Of a stretch of 64,000 bases of DNA, positions 53,315 to 62,397 are shown piece after piece. The notes under the pieces are model-generated. The model was given only the letters and a program-made list of their open reading frames with translations. It made no database searches and had not been told where the DNA came from. The DNA comes from Pirellulaceae bacterium. GTDB lineage: Bacteria; Planctomycetota; Planctomycetia; Pirellulales; Pirellulaceae. The stretch's first letter is position 1. Each line of letters starts with the position of its first letter. The DNA is taken from assembly GCA_019636385.1 (NCBI GenBank), contig JAHBXT010000005.1, positions 321,499-385,498 of the forward strand, read 5' to 3'. A program made the position numbers and the translations under genes.

Positions 53315-55117
53315 TTAACGCACTCGTCGAAATACCAATCCGCCTACCTCAATACCAGCCTCGCCAACAACGCGAGGCGTGGTGAGCTTGACCTCGGCGG
53401 TGCCGGCAGGCAGACTGATCTTGCCCAAGTTCAGCGGTTTGAACGGTTTGACGTACGATTCACTCGTTCGCGGCACGCGGTCGTGTTGTGCGCCTACGGC
53501 CGGAGGATCATGCGACTGGATTATCGCGCAACCAAGGTTTTGGCCAGCACACGTCATCAGCACTTCGGTGCCTACGGATGCTTCAGGGCAGGTGTGGTAG
53601 AGGTCGACTTCAAAGTTGCCGCCCGCCAACAGTTCCACTTGCCATGTCACGTGGTCGGTTTCTTTCTTCCAGTTGGTGAAATACGAACAGTTCGGTGCCC
53701 TGGCCGATCGCTGCACGGAGCCGTTCGCAATACCGTCGCGGGCGGGTAGTTCACTGCGATGAAAGTCGGGATGTCCAATCGGAAACGGCAGAAGATTCAT
53801 GGCCGCTTCGTCCGCCAGCGCCTGCCGCCACTCCGCAGCTCGAATACTCAGTAGCCTGGTCAATTCGGCGCGATGTTGACTGATGTCATGTTTCTGTTCG
53901 GGATCGGCCACCATGTCAAATAATCGGCCGGTGGAATCCAGTCGGAACTGTTGCGTTCTCAGGCTGACTTGTCCGCTCCAGTGCGAGAAAATGGTGCGGT
54001 CGTTCAGGCTGACTTCCTGCCCCAACATCAATGGTTTGAGGCTCACGCCGTCAAGCGGCTTGGAACTCATCACGGGCACATCGGCCAAGTCCGCCAATGT
54101 CGGCAACAAGTCGATGGCACCACAAATCTGTGTTATCAGTTTGCCGCTCGGAAATTGTGAGGGCCAACGGATGAACAGCGGCGAACGAACTCCGCCTTCG
54201 TCCGTGCTGCCCTTGCGTCCTTTCATGCCTCCATTCCAACGGTGGCTGTTCGGACCGTTATCGCTAAAGAATACGACGATGGTGCTCTGCAACAGCTGCG
54301 ACTGCTCCAATTTTGACAGCACGCGACCAACGTTAAAGTCCAGATTTTCAACCATCGCTAGTGCCGCGCGGGTAAACATGATGTCCTCTGGCCCTTCATC
54401 GCCGGCACGCATGGAGTATGTCCGATCTTGATGACGTTCCCAATATTCGTCGGGTACCTGCATGGGTGTGTGCGGTGTCGGAATGGCCAACAACATGAAG
54501 AATGGGTGATTGGCATGTTGGTCGATAAATGTCAATGCGCGGTCTGTCACGTCATCTACAATGAATCCGTTGCCCTGAACTGGCATTGCGTTGTGTTCCA
54601 ATGCCGGCGAGAAGTAATCGCCCCAATGCCCCGAACAGAATCCGTAGAACTCATTGAATCCACGCGCCAGCGGATGATAGGGATACTGTGAACCGTTGTG
54701 CCACTTGCCAAAGCAGGCGGTTTGATAACCCGCAGCGCGGAAGTCCTGGGCGATGGTGCGTTCGTCCAGATTCAATCGCTCTTTGCCCTGCGAGACGCCA
54801 TGTACACCAGTTCGCAAGTGATAGCGTCCAGTCAAAAACTCGGCTCGTGTCGGTGCGCACACCGGCGACACGAAAAAGCGATCAAAACGCACGCTCGCAT
54901 GAGCAAGTGAATCTAAACTGGGAGTGGATAGATTGGTGTTGCCATGGAACGACAAATCTCCCCAGCCTTGATCGTCCGTCAAAATCACAATTACGTTGGG
55001 CGGTGCGTTGACGACGGGGTGTTGATCAGCATGCTTCGATTCATCGGCTCCAGCACCCAGTAACGACCGGCAGCTGCAAAGCATGAATGCGAAAACTACG
55101 AGCCAATGGAACTTCAT
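53315..55117 (-). CDS. Secreted sulfatase (arylsulfatase family)
   Basis: 600 aa. The N-terminus is hydrophobic with a possible lipobox (LCSC near residue 16). The metal-binding start is NVIVILTDDQGWGDLSFHGN, and the formylglycine motif is CAPTR at Cys87 followed by AEFLTGRY. Further active-site segments are FFSDNGPNSHRWNGGMKG and the GVRSPLFIRWP region. A C-terminal beta extension (about 480-600) holds a domain with WQVELLAGGNFEVDLYHTCP. Planctomycetes use many such enzymes on sulfated polysaccharides. It is the promoter-proximal gene of the six-gene operon. No formylglycine-generating enzyme is in the window. Confidence 0.92.
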   Translation of the reverse strand: MKFHWLVVFAFMLCSCRSLLGAGADESKHADQHPVVNAPPNVIVILTDDQGWGDLSFHGNTNLSTPSLDSLAHASVRFDRFFVSPVCAPTRAEFLTGRYHLRTGVHGVSQGKERLNLDERTIAQDFRAAGYQTACFGKWHNGSQYPYHPLARGFNEFYGFCSGHWGDYFSPALEHNAMPVQGNGFIVDDVTDRALTFIDQHANHPFFMLLAIPTPHTPMQVPDEYWERHQDRTYSMRAGDEGPEDIMFTRAALAMVENLDFNVGRVLSKLEQSQLLQSTIVVFFSDNGPNSHRWNGGMKGRKGSTDEGGVRSPLFIRWPSQFPSGKLITQICGAIDLLPTLADLADVPVMSSKPLDGVSLKPLMLGQEVSLNDRTIFSHWSGQVSLRTQQFRLDSTGRLFDMVADPEQKHDISQHRAELTRLLSIRAAEWRQALADEAAMNLLPFPIGHPDFHRSELPARDGIANGSVQRSARAPNCSYFTNWKKETDHVTWQVELLAGGNFEVDLYHTCPEASVGTEVLMTCAGQNLGCAIIQSHDPPAVGAQHDRVPRTSESYVKPFKPLNLGKISLPAGTAEVKLTTPRVVGEAGIEVGGLVFRRVR

Positions 55118-55459
55118 GCTGACCTTTATTACTCGCTGCTCGATCGCCGGTTAGTAATTCAATTTGAAACCGTTTGAGACAAACACTGTCCAGGCATGTG
55201 CTGGGCCGGCGCGGAGCCGAACATACTACGATTGAACAGTCTTTGTCGCTTTCCAAGAGTCTTCGCGTACTTGTTGATTGATGGCTCCGGCCCCGCTGGT
55301 CCCAGCTTACAAATCCTCTAAAGCCCCTGGAGCGTTTAATTCTACCACAAGTACCAGGCCCTGCTCTGTCCGGTTCCACTATTGGCAAAATATGGAAGAT
55401 ACAGACAATAGACGACTTCGATTGATTGTTTAACTGCGTTACAGGATGCGAGGCGCAAG
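55118..55459. other. Divergent promoter region between sulfatase operon and fabI
   Basis: 342 bp with no supported gene. It must hold the promoters of both the sulfatase operon and fabI. GAGG seven bases before ATG 55460 is a good fabI ribosome binding site. No operator was recognised. Confidence 0.45.
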
Positions 55460-56299
55460 ATGAATAGATTGTTTGAAGGCAAGCGTGGATTGATCTTAGG
55501 CGTGGCCAATGACCGCTCGATCGCCTGGGCGGTAGCTAAGGAAATTATGGATCAGGGTGGTGTGTGCGGGTTTTCTCACCTGCCGGACAAACCTGATGAT
55601 CCTCGCAAGAAGAATCGGCTCCGCGTTTCCAAGTGCGTCGATCACTATCCGCAGCATGCGACGTTTCTCGAGCCGTTGGATGTGCAGTCCGACGAGCAGG
55701 TTGCTCAGTTTATGCAGTTGGCCGGCGAGCGCTTGGGGCACATCGACTTTTTATTGCACTCAATAGCCTTTGCCGATCGAGATGATTTGGCGCGTGACAC
55801 AGTGCACACCAGCCGACAGGGGTTCAAACTGGCCATGGACGTCAGTGTCTACAGCCTGATCGCAGTGACTCAAGCTGCGCAAGTTCTCATGAAGCCGCAG
55901 ACTTCGGTGTTGACGATGACCTATTTTGGTGGCGAAAAGTGTGTGCCAGGCTACAACGTGATGGGCATCTGCAAGGCGGCACTGGACGCTACCGTGCGCT
56001 ACTTGGCATTTGACTTAGGATTGCGCGGTCAGCGCGTCAACGCGGTCAGCGCTGGTCCGCTGAAGACGCTGGCCGGTACCGCCGCCGGTGTAGGTGAAAT
56101 GCAGCGCTACTATGATTACGTTGCACCGCTGGGGCGCTGTGTGACTCACGACGAAGTGGGTCGGGCTGGTGCGTATCTGTTGAGCGACTACAGTGGCGGT
56201 ATCACCGGCGAAATACTGCACGTTGATTCTGGGTACAACATCATGGGCAGCCCCGGACGCTTGCTGGAGACGCTGAAGGATGCAGCCACAACAGCTTAG
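55460..56299 (+). CDS. fabI: Enoyl-[acyl-carrier-protein] reductase (NADH), FabI type
   Basis: Catalyses the last step of each fatty-acid elongation round. It has the short-chain dehydrogenase fold with the FabI-specific nucleotide loop (GLILGVANDRSIAWAVAKEI) and the active-site triplet Tyr155, Tyr165 and Lys172 in TYFGGEKCVPGYNVMGICKA, which matches E. coli Tyr146/156/163 with a constant shift of nine. The substrate loop GPLKTLAGTAAGVG and the C-terminal HVDSGYNIMG are typical. The length of 279 aa is slightly above the usual 262, with the extra residues near DDPRKKNRLRVSKCVDHYPQ. Confidence 0.96.
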   Translation: MNRLFEGKRGLILGVANDRSIAWAVAKEIMDQGGVCGFSHLPDKPDDPRKKNRLRVSKCVDHYPQHATFLEPLDVQSDEQVAQFMQLAGERLGHIDFLLHSIAFADRDDLARDTVHTSRQGFKLAMDVSVYSLIAVTQAAQVLMKPQTSVLTMTYFGGEKCVPGYNVMGICKAALDATVRYLAFDLGLRGQRVNAVSAGPLKTLAGTAAGVGEMQRYYDYVAPLGRCVTHDEVGRAGAYLLSDYSGGITGEILHVDSGYNIMGSPGRLLETLKDAATTA

Positions 56300-56327
56300 C
56301 TAGTCTGCGTAGCTGCGCTCCTAATTG

Positions 56328-56393
56328 GTAGCTACGTTCGCAAACGGTAGCCACGTTCTCCAGAACGTGGTTCTCCAGAACGTCAATCGCCAG
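56328..56393 (+). repeat. Dispersed palindromic element, compound copy 4
   Basis: GTAGCTACGTTCGCAAACGG is followed by GTAGCCACGTTCTCCAGAAC, GTGG and a further TTCTCCAGAACGT. ACGTTC and GAACGT form a perfect palindrome around CTCCA-type centres, so this is a nested array of the family seen at 2580, 44451 and 57735. Confidence 0.6.
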
Positions 56394-56473
56394 CGACGTC
56401 AACTGAGGTCTGGTGAACGCAGCTTTAGATTGATCTGGGCTTAGCAGAGCAATTCCGCAGGAGCGGATGGCGC

Positions 56474-57706
56474 ATGAAGATATTGTTAGTGGCTGCCTAC
56501 TTCCCGCCGCTCAATCGTATGGCCTCGTCACGCCCCGCCTCGTGGGCCGTGCATTTAGCCCAGGCCGGGCATCAAGTCACGGTCCTGACCAGCAAAAAGC
56601 ATCCCTACCATGGACCGCTCACGCTGCCGTTGCCTGAATTGCCTGAAGGTACCGAAGTGATCGAGCTGGATTACAGTCTGGCTGACAAGTGGGGTTATGG
56701 AGGCAAGAGCAGTTTACGGCGAATCCTGTATGGCTGGCAGCGGCTATCTTGGATGCTGACGGCGACCATGCACGCCCGGCGATTGTCGCGTACCAGGCGT
56801 TTCGATGCCATTGTATCCACCTACAGTCCCATCGCGCCCATTTGGCTGGGATACGTTGCCAAACGAGCCCATGCGCGCAGCCACTGGATCGTGGATTATC
56901 GCGATTTGTGGACTGGCAACCCCTATCGACAGCGCGGGGCCATCGCCGAGCGCGTTTTAGAGTCAATTCAGCGCTGGCTACTGGGCCGAGCATCCTTACT
57001 CACAACAATTTCACCGCCATTGCAATCGGCATTGCAAAAAATGGTTCCACAATTGGCAGTGGCGGTGGTCTTCAACGGCTACGATCAAGTCGCTTCGGCA
57101 CCCCACAATTCGCTCAACGATCGTGAATCGGAAAACAACGACCGTCTGATTCGAATTGTTTACACCGGTACCATCTACCCGCAGAAGCGTGACCCCGAAC
57201 CGTTGTTTCAAGCGCTGCGAGCCCTGGCAGATCAACAACAAATTGATTTGCAACGATTTCAACTGTGCTTTCTGGGAGACAAATTGGCAGGCTTGCCGCA
57301 ACTGCTTCATCAATATCAACTCAGTCACCTGGCACATCTGCCGGGGCAAGTCTCGCGCGAGCAGTCACATCAAACACAGAGTCAAGCAGCACTACTACTG
57401 TTGTTGGGTGCCGACGATGCTGGCGTGTTGCCTGGCAAGTTATTTGAGTACTTGGCGGCCGGTCGACCGGTACTGGCAATTGGCGATACGCCCGCTTCCG
57501 ATGCTGGGCGCCTGTTGCACGATGCGGGTTGTGGCTTGGCCGTCGGCCGAGATGTGGAGCAGATCAAAAGCGTTCTACTGGAATTGTACACCGGTAGCCG
57601 ATTGTCGTACTTCCATCCGCAGTCTGATGTAATCGCCGCCTACAGCCGCGCAGCCCAAGCGCGCAAACTTGAGGAACTACTGCTTGGACTCTTGAAAGAT
57701 ATTTAA
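56474..57706 (+). CDS. Family 4-like glycosyltransferase
   Basis: 410 aa with the GT-B two-domain layout. The N-terminal domain is MKILLVAAYFPPLNRMASSR with HLAQAGHQVTVLTSKK, and the C-terminal nucleotide-sugar domain has IRIVYTGTIYPQKRDPEPLF and KLFEYLAAGRPVLAIG, the E-x7-E type region of family 4. It likely transfers a sugar in exopolysaccharide or lipopolysaccharide synthesis; donor and acceptor are unknown. It is alone on its strand between two copies of the dispersed palindromic element. Confidence 0.85.
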   Translation: MKILLVAAYFPPLNRMASSRPASWAVHLAQAGHQVTVLTSKKHPYHGPLTLPLPELPEGTEVIELDYSLADKWGYGGKSSLRRILYGWQRLSWMLTATMHARRLSRTRRFDAIVSTYSPIAPIWLGYVAKRAHARSHWIVDYRDLWTGNPYRQRGAIAERVLESIQRWLLGRASLLTTISPPLQSALQKMVPQLAVAVVFNGYDQVASAPHNSLNDRESENNDRLIRIVYTGTIYPQKRDPEPLFQALRALADQQQIDLQRFQLCFLGDKLAGLPQLLHQYQLSHLAHLPGQVSREQSHQTQSQAALLLLLGADDAGVLPGKLFEYLAAGRPVLAIGDTPASDAGRLLHDAGCGLAVGRDVEQIKSVLLELYTGSRLSYFHPQSDVIAAYSRAAQARKLEELLLGLLKDI

Positions 57707-57734
57707 CTGAATGGGTAGCTGCATCCGTTAATCG

Positions 57735-57758
57735 GTAGCTACGTTCACCGGAACGTGG
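57735..57758 (+). repeat. Dispersed palindromic element, copy 5
   Basis: GTAGCTACGTTCACCGGAAC followed by GTGG. ACGTTC and GAACGT pair perfectly. It lies just after the glycosyltransferase stop. Confidence 0.6.
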
Positions 57759-57830
57759 AGGCTGTTCGTAGCTCGTCAGGTGTGTGCCGCAAGTCGCCAA
57801 CAACTGGTATGTTCCCTTTGGCAATTCGCA

Positions 57831-57859
57831 TGACAGTTCAATCAAAGTTTGAACTGTCA
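57831..57859. repeat. 11-bp-stem inverted repeat between convergent genes
   Basis: TGACAGTTCAA (57831-57841) and TTGAACTGTCA (57849-57859) are perfect reverse complements around a 7-base loop. It lies between the ends of the glycosyltransferase and the response regulator, so it may act as a bidirectional transcription barrier, although no T-run follows. A degenerate relative is at 4291-4316. Confidence 0.6.
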
Positions 57860-57891
57860 CACGGATCGCTGAGATGCTGCATGCACGTGAG

Positions 57892-59271
57892 CTAAGCCGC
57901 CTTCTGGCGATCTTCGGCTTGATTCAGTTTGTTGTACAACGTCTTCAGGCTGATTTCCAGTTCATCGGCGGCTGCTTGCTTGTTACCGTTGTGCCTAGAG
58001 ACAGCTTCAATAATGGCGGTCAGCTCCAATTCTCGCATGGTCATTGGCCCCAATGAGCGCAACTCTTTTCTGAGTCGACGATCGGTAAACTGTTTGGGCA
58101 AATGTTCAGGCAGAATAGGTGGGGACTCGCAGAGGATCGAAGCGTGCTCGATTACATTGGCTAGTTCCCGTACATTGCCTGGCCACACATGTCCCATCAG
58201 CAACTCCATGGCCTCGGGGCTGAACAACCGGTCATCGTCGATTGCGTCCTGACGAAAGCGCCGGAACAGATGCACCGCCAGCGCTGGCAAATCGCTGGTT
58301 CGTTCTCGCAGGGGTGGCAGGCGGATTTCAAAGGTGTTGATGCGGAACATCAAGTCCTCGCGAAACTGGCTTTGTTCGACCATGTGTTCCAAATCGCGGT
58401 GCGTAGCACACACAATGCGTACGTCGACTTTGAATGGCTGGTTATCGCCCACGCGACGCACTTCACCGCTTTCCAGCACCCGCAACAGCTTGGCCTGCAT
58501 CGACAGTGGGAGTTCACCGATTTCATCCAAAAAAATCGTACCACCAGACGCCATCTCGAACAGTCCTTCGCGCTGCGCGTCGGCACCAGTGAATGCACCT
58601 TTTTTGTGACCGAATAACTCGCTTTCAATTAGGCTTTCTGGCAGAGCACCACAATTGATGGCCACGAAGGGCGCAGACGCCCGCAGGCTTTGATCGTGAA
58701 CGCTTCGGGCCACCAGTTCTTTGCCGCACCCGGTTTCGCCGCGAATCATGACCGTCGATTGCGTGGGGGCAACCTTGGCGATCAATTGCTTGACGGAATC
58801 CATCGAGGGATGCGTACCGATCAAGTGCTTGGACACACCGGACTTCTCAATGCGCTGCTTGACAGCGTAGAACTGCCGCACCAAGTCGCGACGATCCAAA
58901 ATGGCTTGCAGCAATTGTCGCAAGTCATTCCAGCTACAGGGTTTCGTCAGGTAGTCGCAAGCACCATAGCGCATAGCCGCAACGGCTGTCTCCAACGATT
59001 TCTTGCCTGTCAACACCACCGCCTCGGTTTGCGGTGAATGTTCGCGGATCTGTCGAATAACTTCGATACCGCTCAGTCCAGGCATATCCAGGTCCACTAT
59101 CATGCAATCGAACTGCTGATTCCGCGCCACAGCGATGGCTGACGGACCATCGGGACAGACCGCCACGCTGTGTCCCATGCGTGGCAATTCCAGGCTCATC
59201 AGCTCCTGGAGCGATTCCTCGTCGTCGGCGAAGAGTACGTTGAGTCCATTAAGCGGCTTGGAGGTTTTCAT
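57892..59271 (-). CDS. NtrC-type sigma-54 response regulator
   Basis: 459 aa in three domains: a receiver (1-125, phospho-Asp60 in VDLDMPG, Lys in YLTKP), an AAA+ domain (about 150-385, Walker A GETGCGKE, the sigma-54 contact GAFTGA in KKGAFTGAD, Walker B GGTIFLDEIG), and a Fis-type helix-turn-helix (KQAAADELEISLKTLYNKLN). It should activate sigma-54 promoters after phosphorylation. Its start overlaps the end of the histidine kinase gene by 23 bp, so the two are a cognate pair. Confidence 0.95.
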   Translation of the reverse strand: MKTSKPLNGLNVLFADDEESLQELMSLELPRMGHSVAVCPDGPSAIAVARNQQFDCMIVDLDMPGLSGIEVIRQIREHSPQTEAVVLTGKKSLETAVAAMRYGACDYLTKPCSWNDLRQLLQAILDRRDLVRQFYAVKQRIEKSGVSKHLIGTHPSMDSVKQLIAKVAPTQSTVMIRGETGCGKELVARSVHDQSLRASAPFVAINCGALPESLIESELFGHKKGAFTGADAQREGLFEMASGGTIFLDEIGELPLSMQAKLLRVLESGEVRRVGDNQPFKVDVRIVCATHRDLEHMVEQSQFREDLMFRINTFEIRLPPLRERTSDLPALAVHLFRRFRQDAIDDDRLFSPEAMELLMGHVWPGNVRELANVIEHASILCESPPILPEHLPKQFTDRRLRKELRSLGPMTMRELELTAIIEAVSRHNGNKQAAADELEISLKTLYNKLNQAEDRQKAA

Positions 59272-60907
59272 GTTCTGATCGCAAAGATGATGGTCGAATC
59301 GGCATTGTCAACGTAAATCGCGAGCCGCGGCCGGGGCCGGGGCTTTCGGGAACCAGCGTTCCCTCGTGGTCTTGAACGATGCGGTACGTAATCGACAGTC
59401 CCAGTCCTGTACCGCGTCCGTCTCGGCGGCGTGTAAAAAAGGGCTCGAACAGGTGCGACATGACCTCAGCAGTCATACCGCAACCGTCGTCCTCGATAAT
59501 TAGCTGGAATTGCGATTCGTCGCAAGACAAACGCAAGCGAACCTCTTGGCCGGATTCGCTAGCATCCAGAGAATTCGTCAGCAGATTCAACACCACTTGC
59601 TTGAATTCGGTGGGGCTGATCCAGGCCTGCAAATCTTTCACGCCTTCAAAATGAATGCGATGATTGCGATATTGGCCAAGGTGCCTGACCAATTCCACGA
59701 CGTCACTCACACCATCGTGGACGTTAGTAAGCTGTTTGCGCTGTGTTTCCCCTAACCGCGAAAAGTCCAATAGCCGCTCGGTAATTCCCTTGCAACGAAA
59801 CGCCTCATCCTGAATGCGCTTCAGGTATTTGCCTAGGATTTTCAATTCCTCGGCATCCATATCGGCTTGGGCCGGGTCTTGATGCAACATTTCATGTAAG
59901 CGGCTTTCCAGCGATTCCGCGCTCCAGGCGATTGAAGCTAAGGGATTGTTGATCTCGTGTGCCACCCCAGCCGCCAAGAATCCGACGCTGGCCAACTGTT
60001 CGCTACGCACGACCTCCTGAGATCGTTCGCGTACCTTTTGATCCAAGTTGTTCTTGATCTCTACGAACAAGCTGGTCATTTTGTTTTGCGCATCTGCCAG
60101 TTCGGCCAGTTCGTCGCGGCTGCGGAGAATGATACGGTGGTCGAATTCTCCAGAGGCGATGCGCCGGCTGCCGCTAAGTAAGATTTTGAAGGGCTGCACG
60201 ACCTGCTTGCGCAGGAACCAGTACGAAAACAGCACGATCAGCAGCATCCAAACTCCGGAGACAATGATGATTACTCGCCATGTGCTGTAGGTGGATCGAG
60301 CTTCCTCGCGAACCGTTCTCATACGATCCGTCAGCAGTTTGAACAGGCTGTGAGCATCCAGGGCCAGATCGTCCAGCTCTTGCGCTATTTTCAGCGAGCG
60401 AATCTTGCCGCCGCTATGATATTCAGACTCCCACTGCTGGACCAACTTGAGGCGGTCGAGCATGTGATTGACCAACTCCAATTCTTGGCTACTGCTGGCC
60501 AACAGCGGATCAGCGTCGCGACGGTTCTGAAATCGAGTGCGATGTTGTCCTAGTTTGAATTCGACGAAGTGCAGTTGATTTAGGAAGCTGACTCTCTCGC
60601 TTGACTGTAGCGACAGACCGGGAGTGTCGCCGCTGAGCGTCAATAACTCGACTCGGTCTGGGGCAGGTTGCACATTTTTCGAAACGATGTTCAACGGGCC
60701 GCGGCGGAAGTAGCTGCGTAGCTCGCCGACGTCCTGGCCCAGACTCCACAGTTCTTGCACCTCGTAAGACAGCGCACCGATATTGCCCGTTAGAGCGCGA
60801 TACGCATCCACGACGCGCAGACTCACAAAGGTCAGCAGCAACAGGATCACGCTCAGCACGATCATGTTTAGCAAAATCTTCTTGCGAATCGGCATCGCCG
60901 CGATCAT
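59249..60907 (-). CDS. Membrane sensor histidine kinase
   Basis: 552 aa. One membrane span lies near the N-terminus (ILLNMIVLSVILLLLTFVSL) and a second near residue 215 (VIIIVSGVWMLLIVLFSYWF), enclosing a roughly 180-residue helical sensor domain. A HAMP linker (GSRRIASGEFDHRI) and coiled coil lead to the H box GVAHEINNPLASI with His317. The ATPase has NLLTNSLDAS, DDGCGMT and GRGTGLGLSI. The signal is not known. Cognate regulator is the overlapping downstream gene; the lptF/G-like permease lies 45 bp upstream on the same strand. Confidence 0.94.
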   Translation of the reverse strand: MIAAMPIRKKILLNMIVLSVILLLLTFVSLRVVDAYRALTGNIGALSYEVQELWSLGQDVGELRSYFRRGPLNIVSKNVQPAPDRVELLTLSGDTPGLSLQSSERVSFLNQLHFVEFKLGQHRTRFQNRRDADPLLASSSQELELVNHMLDRLKLVQQWESEYHSGGKIRSLKIAQELDDLALDAHSLFKLLTDRMRTVREEARSTYSTWRVIIIVSGVWMLLIVLFSYWFLRKQVVQPFKILLSGSRRIASGEFDHRIILRSRDELAELADAQNKMTSLFVEIKNNLDQKVRERSQEVVRSEQLASVGFLAAGVAHEINNPLASIAWSAESLESRLHEMLHQDPAQADMDAEELKILGKYLKRIQDEAFRCKGITERLLDFSRLGETQRKQLTNVHDGVSDVVELVRHLGQYRNHRIHFEGVKDLQAWISPTEFKQVVLNLLTNSLDASESGQEVRLRLSCDESQFQLIIEDDGCGMTAEVMSHLFEPFFTRRRDGRGTGLGLSITYRIVQDHEGTLVPESPGPGRGSRFTLTMPIRPSSLRSEHENLQAA

Positions 60908-60952
60908 GGCTGTCTCCCGAATCGCCGGTGGTGGTGAGTTCTGAGGTTCACG

Positions 60953-62152
60953 TCAATTCGCCTTGTGAATTCTGCGCATCCAATATGCACCGACCAACAG
61001 TAGCGCTAGATTTCCAAGCCAGACTGCCGACGGCGACCAACTGCCATCACGGGCGTGATCCAGACCCAGTGTAAAGATCGGATAGTACACTAACAGCGTG
61101 GGTAGAAAGCAAATTCCGAAGCTGGTCCAGTGGTCCGCCGACTTCATCCACATCGACAGTGGAATGCCAACCCACACGAAAAAGAGGCAACTGAAGCCGG
61201 CCGCCCATCGCCGCCAGGGTTCCATTTTGAGCTGGTGCAGTCGATAGGTACCATACCGCGTCTTGACCTTGCAATCCTGATGAAAAGCGTCGCCCAGCCA
61301 TTCGTACTTGCCAATAGCCAGCGCCATCCCCGCGCGTGCAGTCTGGACTTCCTCCAATTCGCTCAGCGATACTCGCTGGCGCTCTAACTCAGCCGGCATA
61401 GCGCGCATCGGATAGTCTGCCGGCTCCTTGACCGTCGCCTTGCGCGTAGCGTCCGACAGTGGGATTGAAAATGAGAATGGACCGGGCTTGTCCACTCTCG
61501 GTCCCGTATTTCCCATGGCCATCACGGAATCATTGAGTTCGATGACTAACTCTTCTTTTTCTAAATCAACGTGCATGCGGGCCGACTTGGCTTCGATGCT
61601 GACCGGCTGTCCGCCGCTGCGAGGTTGGTGCGAAATGGTTGGCAGGATCAGCTCGCGGCCGTCAGCGCCAATGCCGTGTACGTGAATGGAGAAGCCATTG
61701 TCTGACGTGTAGGCTCCCTGGCTACGAAGATAGCCGTAAGCCACCTGCTCCAGTGAGTGCGTAACCACGCGTTTGATGCCCGGCTTGCCCCACGAGTAAG
61801 CGATGTCGTTCAGCCAGACAGCGACCAAACTGATCGCCAGAGCCATAACCAGCGTTGGGGAAATGAACTTGATCGGGGGGACACCTACCGCCATCACGGC
61901 CAGCAATTCATTGTCTGCGCTCAGTCGGCCATACACGCTACACACGGCAAACAGCAATGTCGCCGGAATAGCGTACTGCAAAGACACCGGCAAGACGTAA
62001 GGCAGTAGCTGTAGTACCGCCATTGTGCCCAACCCTTGACGCAGTAACTGTTGCATGACGCCAAACAGTACGATCACCGCCGTGAAGACCACTAAGGCCA
62101 CCACGAACAACTTGATAACTTCCCACAGAATATAGCGGCTAAATCGATACAT
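60953..62152 (-). CDS. LptF/LptG (YjgP/YjgQ) family permease
   Basis: 399 aa with the family layout: three membrane helices at the N-terminus (RYILWEVIKLFVVALVVFTA and on to about 120), a periplasmic beta-jellyroll region (about 130-290), and C-terminal helices (RRWAAGFSCLFFVWVGIPLS). LptF and LptG drive lipopolysaccharide transport with the LptB ATPase. Only one family member is in the window, so LptF and LptG cannot be told apart. It is the first gene before the two-component pair. Confidence 0.85.
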   Translation of the reverse strand: MYRFSRYILWEVIKLFVVALVVFTAVIVLFGVMQQLLRQGLGTMAVLQLLPYVLPVSLQYAIPATLLFAVCSVYGRLSADNELLAVMAVGVPPIKFISPTLVMALAISLVAVWLNDIAYSWGKPGIKRVVTHSLEQVAYGYLRSQGAYTSDNGFSIHVHGIGADGRELILPTISHQPRSGGQPVSIEAKSARMHVDLEKEELVIELNDSVMAMGNTGPRVDKPGPFSFSIPLSDATRKATVKEPADYPMRAMPAELERQRVSLSELEEVQTARAGMALAIGKYEWLGDAFHQDCKVKTRYGTYRLHQLKMEPWRRWAAGFSCLFFVWVGIPLSMWMKSADHWTSFGICFLPTLLVYYPIFTLGLDHARDGSWSPSAVWLGNLALLLVGAYWMRRIHKAN

Positions 62153-62397
62153 GATTTGACGGCGAGTCTAGCAGCGTTTTAATCCGGGCACCATGGCGAT
62201 CGCCTTTTGACTCGGCGCATTGCCAGCAATTGCAGAGACAACCAGCATTTGAACTGGCATTCCTCCCCAAATCGCCAGTCACTACACTGCACCGTCGGCC
62301 GCGCGTAGCCGCCGTCGCCAGACAATGGGCCCCAGATCCCTCACATATTGCCCCATCGCGTCCTTTCATTAATCACCGTCCTACGAGACTCCGACCC

